From Paracoccaceae bacterium (GTDB taxonomy: Bacteria > Pseudomonadota > Alphaproteobacteria > Rhodobacterales > Rhodobacteraceae), in the NCBI GenBank assembly GCA_902534325.1, contig CACAPQ010000016.1, positions 1-48,089 on the forward strand: a stretch of 48,089 bases of DNA. Direction: 5' to 3'. Positions 10,336 to 19,563 of this stretch are shown piece after piece. The notes beneath the pieces were generated by a model, which was given only the letters and a program-made list of their open reading frames with translations, was not told the origin of the DNA and searched no databases. A program made the position numbers and the translations under genes. Each line of letters begins with the position of its first letter. The first letter of the stretch is position 1.

Positions 10336-11211
10336 TTAGAGGAAATTTCTAACTTCACCTGCATTTTTTTCTAAATATTTGCGCATCTTTCCAAACGCAG
10401 CGGCTTCAAGCTGCCTAACACGCTCTTTAGACAAGCCTAATTCAGCACCCAAACTTTCCAAAGTTCGCGGACTTTCAATCAACTTTCTCTCACGCACAAT
10501 AAACTGCTCTCTTTCATTTAGAGCATCCATAGCAACACCTATCCAGTCAGCCAGTCGTTGCTGATCATGCTCTTCTTCCACAGTAAGATCAGCCCGAGCG
10601 TTCTCGTCTTCTAATGTTTCAATCCATTCGCGACCTTCTTCATCACTTGCTTGTGTCGCATTCAATGAAAAATCAGAACCCGACAAGCGGCCATCCATCA
10701 TTTCCACGTCATTTAAAGGAACACCAACTTCAGTAGCTATCAATTGATTCAGTTGGTGTTTATCTAAGTTTTCTCCAGTTTGCTGGGCTTCTCTCTCAAG
10801 CTGCGCTTGAACCCGACGCATATTAAAGAACAATGACTTTTGACTACTTGTTGATCCGGTTCGAACCATAGACCAATTGCGCATAACATAATCTTGGACA
10901 CTGGCTTTTATCCACCACACAGCATAGGTAGAAAATCTTACACCTCTGTCAGGATCAAACTTATCCGCAGCCTTCATCAAACCTAACCCAGCTTCCTGAA
11001 CCAAGTCGTTCATAGGAGCTCCGTATCGTTTAAACTTTGAGGCCATTGATATTGCTAGCCGCATGTAAGCTGTGATTAAACGATGTAAAGCAGCCTCGTC
11101 TCTCGAGTCCCGCCAAGCGTAAGCAAGCTGCAGTTCAGTCTCAGCATCAAGTAATTCAGCCTTAACTGCAGTTCTTGTGAGAGACATATTAGTGTTATTG
11201 TCTAAAGCCAT
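10336..11211 (-). CDS. rpoH: RNA polymerase sigma-32 family factor, RpoHII-like
   Basis: An alternative sigma factor directing core RNA polymerase to stress promoters. Region 2 (FDPDRGVRFSTYAVWWIKASV), the RpoH-box-like stretch VRTGSTSSQKSLFFNMRR, and a region 4 helix-turn-helix near the C-terminus (LESLGAELGLSKERVRQLE) are visible. The wording in region 2.4 (YAVWWIKASVQDYVMRNWSMV) resembles the second alphaproteobacterial RpoH, RpoHII, rather than the RpoHI form (YAMWWIRASIQEYILRSW). In Rhodobacter relatives RpoHII serves singlet-oxygen and oxidative stress. I choose the ATG at 11211 (GGGTG ribosome site) over the GTG at 11220. A TGATCC-type promoter lies upstream. Confidence 0.92.
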   Translation of the reverse strand: MALDNNTNMSLTRTAVKAELLDAETELQLAYAWRDSRDEAALHRLITAYMRLAISMASKFKRYGAPMNDLVQEAGLGLMKAADKFDPDRGVRFSTYAVWWIKASVQDYVMRNWSMVRTGSTSSQKSLFFNMRRVQAQLEREAQQTGENLDKHQLNQLIATEVGVPLNDVEMMDGRLSGSDFSLNATQASDEEGREWIETLEDENARADLTVEEEHDQQRLADWIGVAMDALNEREQFIVRERKLIESPRTLESLGAELGLSKERVRQLEAAAFGKMRKYLEKNAGEVRNFL

Positions 11212-11261
11212 TTTAATCACCCATAATCATAAATACGAGAATAAAACACTCGTTGTTATAA

Positions 11262-11291
11262 CTGATACGGAGTGACGTTTCTGTTGGATCA
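11262..11291 (-). promoter_or_regulatory. Putative RpoE-type (ECF) promoter of rpoHII
   Basis: On the minus strand TGATCC (11286-11291) is followed by an 18-base spacer and TATCAG (11262-11267), ending about 50 bp before the rpoH start. TGATCC is the -35 hexamer of the RpoE/ChrR singlet-oxygen regulon in Rhodobacter relatives, where rpoHII is a direct target. The -35 is exact and the -10 approximate. Confidence 0.5.
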
Positions 11292-11360
11292 CTTTTGAAA
11301 CTTGCAATCAAAAGAAACGAAATGATCTACCACTTACAAAATATTGTTTGAGCTAGAATG

Positions 11361-11388
11361 AAAAAAATGCTTCGGTAAATTTTTACGG
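11361..11388 (-). terminator. Weak candidate terminator after gshB
   Basis: On the minus strand an imperfect stem (CCGTAAA against TTTACCG with one mismatch, 11373-11388) is followed by five bases and then a run of seven T (11361-11367). It lies 21 bp after gshB and before the rpoH promoter, where a terminator would make sense. The stem is short and AT-rich, so the call is weak. Confidence 0.3.
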
Positions 11389-11408
11389 ACAAATTTATTT
11401 TGGAAAAC

Positions 11409-12347
11409 TCAATTCTTCAGCTTTCCTTCTACTGCGTGCCAAATCATTTCTGCTATATTTACATTATCGAACCGCTCTAGTTCTTGTATCCCAGTCGGCG
11501 AAGTTACATTTATTTCAGTCAAGTGCTCACCTATGACATCAATGCCAACAAAAACCTGGCCTTTACTTTTTAATGTGGGCCCTATTGTACTGCATATTTC
11601 CATATCTCTTTGACTTAATTTTGCTGGTTCAGCTTTTCCACCAACGTGCATGTTTGATCTTATCTCACCAGCTTTTGGTACCCGATTGATTGCACCAACG
11701 GGCTCGCCATCAATCAATATAATACGTTTATCACCATTTTTAACATCAGGTAAAAATGCTTGAGCAATTAGAGGTTCTGAAGACATAATAGAAAATAGTT
11801 CATGCAAGGATGTCAGGTTTTTATCATCTTCTTCTAGCCGAAAAATACCGGCTCCACCATTACCGTAAAGTGGTTTGACAATTATATCCTTAAATTTGCG
11901 TTTGAATTCTTTGATCTCCTCTAAATCACGAGAAATTAGTGTATTTGGTATCAAATCAGGGAACTCCAAAACCAGCAACTTTTCGGGTAAATTCCTTACC
12001 CAGAAGGGATTGTTAACAATCAAAGTTTCTTTAGCAACCAAATCGAGCAAGTGGGTATTCGTTATATACCCCATATCAAATGGTGGATCTTGCCTTAACC
12101 AAATAACATCAAATTCTCTAAGATCTAGTTTTTCTGCTGCACCAAAATTTACATGATCACCAATTTTTCTTTTTAAACTGATTGAACGAACATTTGCTAC
12201 AATTCTGCCTCTGTTAAAAGTCAACACGTCGGGGGTATAAACATATAAATCATAGCCTCTATTTTGAGCTTCTTCTGCAAGCCGAAAAGTGCTATCTGCA
12301 TTGATATCTACACATTCTATCGGATCCATTTGGAATGCAATTTTCAT
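11409..12347 (-). CDS. gshB: Glutathione synthetase
   Basis: A 312-residue ATP-grasp ligase that adds glycine to gamma-glutamylcysteine, the last step of glutathione synthesis. It starts MKIAFQMDPIECVDINADST, as the family does. It shows WLRQDPPFDMGYI (substrate segment), VKPLYGNGGAGIFRL (ATP lid) and GIDVIGEHLTEINVTSPTGI (metal and glutathione site). The length is typical. It lies between rsmI and rpoH on the same strand. The neighbouring oxidative-stress sigma factor gives a loose redox theme. Confidence 0.96.
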   Translation of the reverse strand: MKIAFQMDPIECVDINADSTFRLAEEAQNRGYDLYVYTPDVLTFNRGRIVANVRSISLKRKIGDHVNFGAAEKLDLREFDVIWLRQDPPFDMGYITNTHLLDLVAKETLIVNNPFWVRNLPEKLLVLEFPDLIPNTLISRDLEEIKEFKRKFKDIIVKPLYGNGGAGIFRLEEDDKNLTSLHELFSIMSSEPLIAQAFLPDVKNGDKRIILIDGEPVGAINRVPKAGEIRSNMHVGGKAEPAKLSQRDMEICSTIGPTLKSKGQVFVGIDVIGEHLTEINVTSPTGIQELERFDNVNIAEMIWHAVEGKLKN

Positions 12348-12420
12348 AGGCTAATCTCATTATATCCTGAATATTTGAAGGACTGATTTTTTTATACCAC
12401 CAATTTCAAAGGTAAACAAT

Positions 12421-13287
12421 TTAGTCACCAACACTTTTTATTTTAAGCGCTAATTGATAAACATCTCTCCGAGGTACATTAAATGCCAGCGCCACCGCCT
12501 CTGCAGCATCCTTTACAGACATGGACTTTAGAGCATCTTTTATATTTTGCTCTATTGCACTCTGTTCAATATCAGGATTAACAGCACCGGCGACAAGAAG
12601 AACAATTTCACCTTTTATATTTTTATCACAGTAAAATTCTGAAAGTTCGTTTAAGCTGCCACGCTTTATATCCTCAAACTTCTTGGTGAGTTCACGGCAA
12701 ATAACTCCCCCTCTATCCCCACCAAAAACTTCTGTTGCTTTTAACAGAGTATCATTCAACCTTTTCGCAGATTCATAGAAAATAAGCGTCCCACGATAAG
12801 ACTTTAATCCACGAAATTTTAATTCCCGCTGGCTTTTATTATTCGGCAAGAAGCCTTCAAAATAAAATCTATCTGTTGGAAGTCCAGCAACTGTCAAAGC
12901 TGCTATTAGTGCGCAAGGTCCTGGAGCGCTTGTTACATTATTTTCCAAACTTAAAACTTCATTCAACAGAGAGAAACCAGGATCGGCTATCAAGGGTGTT
13001 CCTGCTTCGGAAGCATAGGCAACCGATTTACCCATCTCCAAGTAAGCGAGCAACTTTGGGAGCGCTTTGCTGGCATTATGGTCATGATAAGAAATTAAAC
13101 TTCTATTTTTTAATTTAATGCCATGAATTTCCAGCAATTTTTTTAAAGTTCGAGTGTCCTCAGCAGCTAAAACATCCGCATTGGCTAAAATATCAAGTGC
13201 CCTTAAGGTTATATCACGTGCCGAACCAATAGGTGTTGAAACAAAATATAAACCCGGCGATAACTTGATTGATTTGTAATTGACCAT
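12421..13287 (-). CDS. rsmI: 16S rRNA (cytidine-1402-2'-O)-methyltransferase
   Basis: A 288-residue SAM-dependent tetrapyrrole-methylase-fold enzyme that 2'-O-methylates C1402 of 16S rRNA in the P site. Visible family marks are GLYFVSTPIGSARDITLRA at the N-terminus, AEDTRTLKKLL, YHDHN, SEAGTPLIADPGF, and GTLIFYESAKRL. It is divergent from the LpoA-like gene with a 56 bp shared upstream region. This head-to-head pair of rsmI and a PBP-activator gene is widespread in proteobacteria. Confidence 0.95.
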   Translation of the reverse strand: MVNYKSIKLSPGLYFVSTPIGSARDITLRALDILANADVLAAEDTRTLKKLLEIHGIKLKNRSLISYHDHNASKALPKLLAYLEMGKSVAYASEAGTPLIADPGFSLLNEVLSLENNVTSAPGPCALIAALTVAGLPTDRFYFEGFLPNNKSQRELKFRGLKSYRGTLIFYESAKRLNDTLLKATEVFGGDRGGVICRELTKKFEDIKRGSLNELSEFYCDKNIKGEIVLLVAGAVNPDIEQSAIEQNIKDALKSMSVKDAAEAVALAFNVPRRDVYQLALKIKSVGD

Positions 13288-13343
13288 TAGACACTTTTTA
13301 GTCGAAAATTTTAATTAACTCAAAATATTGAGGATTTAACGCC

Positions 13344-14507
13344 ATGTTGGATAGAATATTGTCATTAAGCAAGCAATTAAAACTCATCAATTTTATGACC
13401 TTGGCTATTTTTATTTCGTCATGTGCGCCTCAGCAACGTGAAACTTCTATTGGCCCGAATATTGATGTTAAAAAACCTGTTCAAGTTGCTCTACTATTAC
13501 CCAAATCACATCCAAAAACGCAGGCTTTGTCTGCGAGTTTAGAAAACGCAACTCTTATGGCGGCTGGGGATATGAAAAATGTTCAAATTCATTTGCGAAT
13601 TTATGACACAGCAGGCAACCCTGCCCAAGCAGCCATTCAAGCACAAAAAGCCGTTGATAATGGTGCCAAAATTATCCTTGGTCCTTTATTTGGCGAAGCT
13701 GCGAATGCCGCTGGTATGGCGGTAGCAGACGAAGGTATAAATGTTTTAAGCTTTTCGAATAATACTTCCATTGCTGGTGGTAACGTATTTATTTTGGGTA
13801 AAACATTCCAGAATACATCTAACAGACTTTTGTCCTACGCTGCAAAAAAAGGAAAATCACGAGCCGTAATTTTATATCCTGATAATATTGAAGGGAAATT
13901 TGGAAGGGCAGCACTAGAGAAATCCGCACAAAATTCAAATATTCAGGTAGTAAAAAGTCAAGCTTTTGAATTTACGCAAAAAGGAATAGTTAACACCGTT
14001 CCGTTGGCGCGCGCCTCTATCGAAGTTGAAGATGCAGACCTACTTCTACTGACATCTAACTCAGCAGGAGCTCTACCCCTACTGGGACAATTGTTGCCAG
14101 AGTCCGGTATTAATACAAAGAAAGTCCAATTCGCTGGAATTTCCCGCTGGGATATACCCCATCAAACACTTCGGCTGAAAGGCCTTCAGAGTGGTTGGTT
14201 TACGACTCCAGATCAAGTTGTGCGAAAAAATTTTTCAAAACGATATGAAGCTTTATATCGGGAAAAACCTCATCAGTTGGCTGGTTTAGCCTTTGACGGA
14301 ATAGCGGCTATAGGAGCATTAGTTCAAACTGGCAAACCTCATGCATTGGCTTCAAAGGGATTAACCCAGTCCGCAGGGTTTGAAGGTGTAGACGGAATTT
14401 TTCGGTTTTTGAAAGATCGAACAAATGAGCGAGGTTTAGCTATAGCAGAAGTCAGAAATAAGCAGGTATACATCATTGACCCAGCGCCACGATTCTTTAG
14501 ATTTTGA
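13344..14507 (+). CDS. LpoA/YraM-like penicillin-binding protein activator lipoprotein
   Basis: A 387-residue outer-membrane lipoprotein with a periplasmic-binding-protein fold. The signal ends in a lipobox, FISSC, with the lipidated cysteine at about residue 27. The mature part resembles the C-terminal half of LpoA (VALLLPKSHPKTQALSASLENA and GPLFGEAANAAGMAVADEGINVLSFSNN), which activates the synthase PBP1A in gammaproteobacteria. Alphaproteobacteria carry only this single-domain form, and its role there is less certain. The context (divergent from rsmI) is the classic one. The 3' end overlaps glnD by 32 bp if glnD uses its TTG start. Confidence 0.85.
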   Translation: MLDRILSLSKQLKLINFMTLAIFISSCAPQQRETSIGPNIDVKKPVQVALLLPKSHPKTQALSASLENATLMAAGDMKNVQIHLRIYDTAGNPAQAAIQAQKAVDNGAKIILGPLFGEAANAAGMAVADEGINVLSFSNNTSIAGGNVFILGKTFQNTSNRLLSYAAKKGKSRAVILYPDNIEGKFGRAALEKSAQNSNIQVVKSQAFEFTQKGIVNTVPLARASIEVEDADLLLLTSNSAGALPLLGQLLPESGINTKKVQFAGISRWDIPHQTLRLKGLQSGWFTTPDQVVRKNFSKRYEALYREKPHQLAGLAFDGIAAIGALVQTGKPHALASKGLTQSAGFEGVDGIFRFLKDRTNERGLAIAEVRNKQVYIIDPAPRFFRF

Positions 14508-17265
14508 ACAATTTAAAAATGGGAAAGAAAGATCTAGCCATAATGACTTGGATTTGATCTGTCACCCAAAGCAAATTTTTGATAAAACTAAGGTAAACTT
14601 TTTTTTAAAATCAAACGCACCTGAAAGAACTGAATTAGTAAGTTTATTAAAGGAATTAAAATCGTCGGGATTCGAAAGAATTTCGCTAGAGCTCACTAAA
14701 AATCCGCTTAAAGCTAGAAAAGCTGTCACCAGCTATGCTTTTCTAACTGACTGCTTGGTAAAAGCCACTTGGGAGTTTGCAACGAAGGTACAATTTCCAA
14801 CATATAATCCAACTGATGCGGAAAAATTGTCTGTTATTTCCGTAGGGGGTTATGGAAGACGCGAAATGGCCCCTTACTCAGATGTGGATTTGCTTTTTTT
14901 AACACCCTATAAAATTACGCCTTGGGCCGAAAGTGTTATCGAAACGGTTTTATACCTTCTCTGGGATTTAAAACTTAAGGTAGGGCACTCATCTCGATCT
15001 ATACGAGATTGTTTGCGAATGGGCAGTGAAGACTACACAATTCGAACAGCTATGTTGGAGCATAGATTTGTTTGTGGAGACATCGATTTGGCCTCTGAAT
15101 TAAATGAAAAACTTTGGAAGAACTTATTTGAGGGAACTGCTAAAGAATTTATTTCAGCTAAATTAAAAGAAAGGGAAAATAGGCATGAGAAACACGGCCA
15201 AAGATACATGGTCGAACCTAACGTTAAAGAGGGAAAAGGTGGATTACGTGATTTGCAGTCACTTTATTGGATCGCAAAGTACGTTTATAAAACTCAAAAT
15301 ATAAGTGATTTAATTGAGCTAAATGTATTCAGAGCAGACGAACAAGAACAATTTGACAAAGCTGAGGAGTTTTTGTGGGCCGTCCGATGCCAAATGCATT
15401 ACCTATCTGATAGGGCAATTGAGCAATTGAGCTTTGACCTTCAGGTCGAAGTAGCAAAAGCAATGGGATATAAAGGCTCTCAAGCTCGACGTGGTGTTGA
15501 GATATTCATGCAAGATTATTTTCGACACGCAACACGGGTTGGAGATTTAACGAGAATTTTTTTAACTTCTCTAGAAGCCGTTCACGCTAAGGATGAACCT
15601 CTTCTCGAGCGATTATTTAAAAGAAGACCCAAAGTTGGTGAAGAGTATGCTGTTATCCACAATAGATTAGCAATAAAGTCAGAAGAAAAATTTTTAGAGA
15701 ACCCTATAAATTTGCTAAAATTATTTTCAGAGGCACTTCGGACTGGTTTATTGATCCACCCCAACGCTATGAGATTAGTCTCTGCTAACTTGTCGTCTAT
15801 AGATAAAGAGTTTAGGCAATCGCCAGAAGCTCAGACTATTTTTTTAGAATTATTACTCAAACACGGCAATCCAGAGAGAGCTCTACGCCGAATGAATGAA
15901 TTGGGTTTTCTGGCGAAATTTATTCCAGAATTTGAGCCGATCGTAGCCATGATGCAATTCAACATGTACCACAGCTACACTGTTGACGAGCATACAATCC
16001 AATGCCTAAAAACATTAGCACAAATTGAAAAGGGCGAATTGGTTGAGGAATTACCAATCGCAAGCTCAATTTTGAAAGATGGGGTTAACCGTAAGGTAAT
16101 TTATGTAGCGCTATTACTTCATGATATTGGTAAAGGGCGCTCCGATGACCACTCAATATTAGGAGCTAAAATTGCCAGGCAGGTTTCACCCAGGTTAGGC
16201 CTTAAAAAAGAGGAAACAGAAACCGTTGAGTGGCTCGTTAGATATCATTTGCTGATGTCTGATATGGCACAGAAAAGAGATATATCTGATCCTCGAACAG
16301 TCCGTGATTTTGCAAAAGCAGTTCAGAGCGTCAAAAGGTTAGATCTTTTGACTGTATTAACAGTATGCGATGTGCGTAGTGTAGGGCCAGACACCTGGAA
16401 TAATTGGAAAGCAGCCCTTATCGGACAATTATATTCCGAAACAAGGCTAACTCTGGAACAGGGTGGCGAAGCTCTAAACAGAGAAAACCGTATGGCTGAG
16501 GCCAAAAAATCACTGAGGGAAAAATTATCCGATTGGGACCCTAAAGACATTAAAATAGAAACTGGGCGGCATTATCCACCATATTGGCAAGGTTTCCAAA
16601 TTGGTGCGCAGCTTGCATTTGCCAAATTGCTGAAAAGTCTTGGTTCAGATGAAATCAGAATAGACCTAACACCGGATAAGGATAGAGCTGCTACAAGAAT
16701 TTGCTTTGCTCTGGCGGACCATCCTGGCATTTTTTCTCGCCTTTCCGGTGCCCTTGCCTTGGTTGGAGCAAATGTAGTTGATGCCAGATCTTACATAACA
16801 AAGGACGGGTTTGCGACAGCTGCGTTCTGGGTTCAAGATTCAGATGGTGCACCATATGACCAATCAAGATTTTCAAGACTCAGAAGGATGATTGAAAAAA
16901 CATTAAGCGGTGAAATTATCACTCGCGATGCCATAAAGGAAAGAGATAAATTTAAAAAACGGGAAAGAGCCTTTAAAGTCCGAACCTCTATAACGTTCAA
17001 CAACGATGGATCAGAAATATACACAATTATAGAGGTAGACACTAGAGATAGACCTGGTTTACTGTTTGATTTAACAAGAACGCTGGCAAATATGAATGTT
17101 TATATAGCATCTGCCGTTATAGCAACATATGGCGAGCAGGTCGTTGACAGTTTTTACGTTAAAGACATGTTTGGTCTAAAATTTTATAGTGAGAGTAAAC
17201 AAAAAAAACTTGAGCAAAACTTGCGACAGGCAATTACTCTTGGAGTGGAACGAGCACAATCTTGA
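14476..17265 (+). CDS. glnD: Bifunctional uridylyltransferase / uridylyl-removing enzyme (PII modification)
   Basis: A 929-residue nitrogen sensor that uridylylates PII proteins when glutamine is low and removes UMP when it is high. Domains in order: nucleotidyltransferase with GGYGRREMAPYSDVD (about 124-138), an HD phosphohydrolase with LLHDIGKGRSDDHS (about 548), and two C-terminal ACT domains (DHPGIFSRLSGALA and DRPGLLFDLTRTLA). The start is uncertain. TTG at 14476 has an AGCAGG ribosome site 9 bases upstream but lies inside the preceding gene; in-frame TTGs at 14548 and 14554 are alternatives. murJ follows with a 4 bp overlap. Confidence 0.95.
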   Translation: MTQRHDSLDFEQFKNGKERSSHNDLDLICHPKQIFDKTKVNFFLKSNAPERTELVSLLKELKSSGFERISLELTKNPLKARKAVTSYAFLTDCLVKATWEFATKVQFPTYNPTDAEKLSVISVGGYGRREMAPYSDVDLLFLTPYKITPWAESVIETVLYLLWDLKLKVGHSSRSIRDCLRMGSEDYTIRTAMLEHRFVCGDIDLASELNEKLWKNLFEGTAKEFISAKLKERENRHEKHGQRYMVEPNVKEGKGGLRDLQSLYWIAKYVYKTQNISDLIELNVFRADEQEQFDKAEEFLWAVRCQMHYLSDRAIEQLSFDLQVEVAKAMGYKGSQARRGVEIFMQDYFRHATRVGDLTRIFLTSLEAVHAKDEPLLERLFKRRPKVGEEYAVIHNRLAIKSEEKFLENPINLLKLFSEALRTGLLIHPNAMRLVSANLSSIDKEFRQSPEAQTIFLELLLKHGNPERALRRMNELGFLAKFIPEFEPIVAMMQFNMYHSYTVDEHTIQCLKTLAQIEKGELVEELPIASSILKDGVNRKVIYVALLLHDIGKGRSDDHSILGAKIARQVSPRLGLKKEETETVEWLVRYHLLMSDMAQKRDISDPRTVRDFAKAVQSVKRLDLLTVLTVCDVRSVGPDTWNNWKAALIGQLYSETRLTLEQGGEALNRENRMAEAKKSLREKLSDWDPKDIKIETGRHYPPYWQGFQIGAQLAFAKLLKSLGSDEIRIDLTPDKDRAATRICFALADHPGIFSRLSGALALVGANVVDARSYITKDGFATAAFWVQDSDGAPYDQSRFSRLRRMIEKTLSGEIITRDAIKERDKFKKRERAFKVRTSITFNNDGSEIYTIIEVDTRDRPGLLFDLTRTLANMNVYIASAVIATYGEQVVDSFYVKDMFGLKFYSESKQKKLEQNLRQAITLGVERAQS

Positions 17266-18803
17266 AACCAATTCGCCTTATATCCGGCTTTTTGACAGTT
17301 GGCTTCTGGACATTGGCAAGTCGCATTTTAGGTATGGTCCGGGAAATATTATTATTTTCTTTAATAGGAGCTGGTCCACTTTTAGACGCTTTTTTTGCAG
17401 CATTCAGATTACCAAATATGTTTAGAAGATTTTTTGCTGAAGGTGCTTTTAATTCAGCTTTCGTCCCTTTAATTTCAAAAAAATATGAAAGAAAAGAAAA
17501 TGCGACGGCTTTCGCAAACGAAGCAATGGGCAGTCTAGCTTTTATTTTATTAATTCTTACAACCCTTTCAATTATTTTTATGCCAGCACTTATATGGGCT
17601 ATCGCTAACGGGTTCGTAGGTGACGAACGCTTCGAAATCACCGTTGCTTTTGGCCGAGTAATGTTTCCTTATATCTTTCTGATCTCACTTGCAGCACTCT
17701 TATCTGGAGTACTGAATGCGCTAGGCTACTTCGCTGCCGCTGCCGCTGCTCCAGTTCTACTGAATATAACAATCATTTTCGGATTGTGTGTTTCATTCTT
17801 CTTTGAATGGCCAATAATGACAATTCTGATCTATTCAGTACCATTCGCAGGAATCCTGCAATTGATATTCTTGTGGTCAGCTGCAAAAAAGGCTGGTTTA
17901 GTCATTCGGCCAAGTAGGCCAAGATTATCAAAAGATATGAAGACTTTAGTTAGGGTGGCAATCCCAAGCGCTCTAGCAAATGGAGTTTTACAAATTAATT
18001 TGCTTGTTGGGCAATTTGTTTCAAGTCAAGAAAAGGGAGCAATTAGCTGGCTCTACGGTGCCGATCGATTGTATCAGTTACCTTTGGGTGTAGTAGGAAT
18101 TGCAATTGGAATAGTATTACTTCCGGAATTATCACGCCGTATTGCCAGTAACGATGAGAGCGGAGCTCGATCGGCTTTTAATAATGCCTTTATAACAAGT
18201 ATGGCATTAACCATACCAGCCACCGTGGCCTTATTTATCATTCCTCTGCCTTTGATATCAGCTCTTTTTCAACATGGCCAAACGACCTCTAACGACGCTG
18301 TGGCTATGGCACTAGCGACGTCAATTTATGCTCTCGGTTTACCAGCATTTGTGTTACAAAAGGTCTATCAACCGATTTACTTCGCTCGAGGAGATACAAA
18401 AACACCTTTTCGATTTGCTGTTTTTTCAATGGTTGTAAATTCATTAATTGCATTTGGCTTAATGCCCTTTTACGGGTGGATTGCTGCGCCAATTGCAACC
18501 ACCTTTTCTGCCTGGGCTATGATACTACTACTTTTTGCTGGAACCAAAAAATTTGGAGTCAGCGGCAAACTGTCTAAGACTTCAAAATCAAAATTTGTGC
18601 TTATTATTATTTCATCTTTTGCTATGGGGCTACTCCTATGGATTGCAGATTACCTACTTAAAAAAGAAGTGGTCTCTCTTATTGAAAAAATTTCATTTGC
18701 TAGTTTTTTGGTTTTAATGGGAGCGGCCATTTACACATTTGTTGCAAATTTCTTGGGTGCATTCAGTGTCAAAGAGCTTCGACAAACTATTAAGCGAAAT
18801 TAA
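17262..18803 (+). CDS. murJ: Lipid II flippase MurJ
   Basis: A 513-residue inner-membrane protein of the MOP/MviN family that flips lipid II to the periplasm for peptidoglycan assembly. The N-terminus carries the hallmark SRILGMVREILLFSLIGAG and the AFRLPNMFRRFFAEGAFNSAFVP loop, and about 14 hydrophobic segments follow. The start is TTG at 17262, whose first base precedes the glnD stop (TTGA overlap). There is no in-frame ATG nearby that keeps the conserved N-terminus. It is coupled to glnD, a frequent alphaproteobacterial order, and convergent with the rhomboid gene (4 bp overlap). Confidence 0.95.
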   Translation: MKPIRLISGFLTVGFWTLASRILGMVREILLFSLIGAGPLLDAFFAAFRLPNMFRRFFAEGAFNSAFVPLISKKYERKENATAFANEAMGSLAFILLILTTLSIIFMPALIWAIANGFVGDERFEITVAFGRVMFPYIFLISLAALLSGVLNALGYFAAAAAAPVLLNITIIFGLCVSFFFEWPIMTILIYSVPFAGILQLIFLWSAAKKAGLVIRPSRPRLSKDMKTLVRVAIPSALANGVLQINLLVGQFVSSQEKGAISWLYGADRLYQLPLGVVGIAIGIVLLPELSRRIASNDESGARSAFNNAFITSMALTIPATVALFIIPLPLISALFQHGQTTSNDAVAMALATSIYALGLPAFVLQKVYQPIYFARGDTKTPFRFAVFSMVVNSLIAFGLMPFYGWIAAPIATTFSAWAMILLLFAGTKKFGVSGKLSKTSKSKFVLIIISSFAMGLLLWIADYLLKKEVVSLIEKISFASFLVLMGAAIYTFVANFLGAFSVKELRQTIKRN

Positions 18804-19486
18804 CTTCTTAGAATGGAAAGTATTCCTTTTATCCCACCTGGACTTAGGAAAAATGAGACGATAAAACCTATAACAAAACCTGCAAAATCAGCGATCCAGA
18901 GTTGCCCAGTTCCAAATAAGAAGCTGAAAAGCAACTGAATACTCATTAAGGCCACAATTAGTGAAAACGCCTGTGATTGATTTTTGTTTTTAGCTAGTCG
19001 AAGTGTAATCCAAGAAACAAATGTATAGGCTCCAACAAAGCCATAAACCCCTGGATAAGATCCTACCAATATTTGGCCATTAGTTGCCGATATGGAATAA
19101 AATAAAGCCGCAAGGGTTGTACTTAGAAACCAAATCAAAACTACGGATAGAGCCGAAAAAACTTCTCCAACAATTTTTCCCAAGGCCAACAATAAAACTG
19201 TAGCGAAAACAACAGAAAGGCTTGATAAGTTTACAAATGGATAAACCATAAATCTAGAGACATAATCAATGGAGAAATTGCTTGTCTCAAACATCCAACT
19301 TGCAAGATCAGGAGGCACACCATAATTTTGTATGAGAATTAACCTTTCAGCAGCCACCCCAGACTTTCCAACTAAGCCACCAAAACCAAAGAAAAGGAAG
19401 ATTTCAACTAAGACTATACCAAAAAGAATGGCTAAAATAACGGCCGGTATTGGGTTTATCACTGGGGGTCTATTATAGTTTGACAA
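18800..19486 (-). CDS. Rhomboid-like membrane protein lacking the catalytic dyad
   Basis: A protein of 228 residues with about six hydrophobic segments and rhomboid topology. Where active rhomboids have GxSG the sequence is GVYG (146-149), with Tyr148 in place of the catalytic serine. The C-terminal HxxG-type motif reads ADFAGFVIG, with Asp200 in place of histidine. It is therefore a predicted pseudoprotease, in the manner of iRhoms or derlins. I place the start at TTG 19486 because an AAGGAAG ribosome site lies 5 bases upstream. The longer open frame to 19591 would run into trpS. It is divergent from trpS. Its role is unknown. Confidence 0.75.
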   Translation of the reverse strand: MSNYNRPPVINPIPAVILAILFGIVLVEIFLFFGFGGLVGKSGVAAERLILIQNYGVPPDLASWMFETSNFSIDYVSRFMVYPFVNLSSLSVVFATVLLLALGKIVGEVFSALSVVLIWFLSTTLAALFYSISATNGQILVGSYPGVYGFVGAYTFVSWITLRLAKNKNQSQAFSLIVALMSIQLLFSFLFGTGQLWIADFAGFVIGFIVSFFLSPGGIKGILSILRS

Positions 19487-19501
19487 GTTAACTTCCTTAG
19501 C

Positions 19502-19530
19502 TTGACCAAAATTAGTGACACAGGTAAGCG
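19502..19530 (+). promoter_or_regulatory. Possible trpS promoter
   Basis: TTGACC (19502-19507), a 17-base spacer and TAAGCG (19525-19530) lie 34 bp upstream of the trpS start in the divergent region. The -35 is good and the -10 weak. Confidence 0.35.
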
Positions 19531-19563
19531 ATTTGAGACGAAAAATCCAGATGGAGAGTAGTA

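Noticed and set aside
17234-17641. Minus-strand open frame of 135 codons over the glnD-murJ junction.
   Set aside because: It is antisense to the conserved MurJ N-terminus, with no ribosome site and no recognisable domain.
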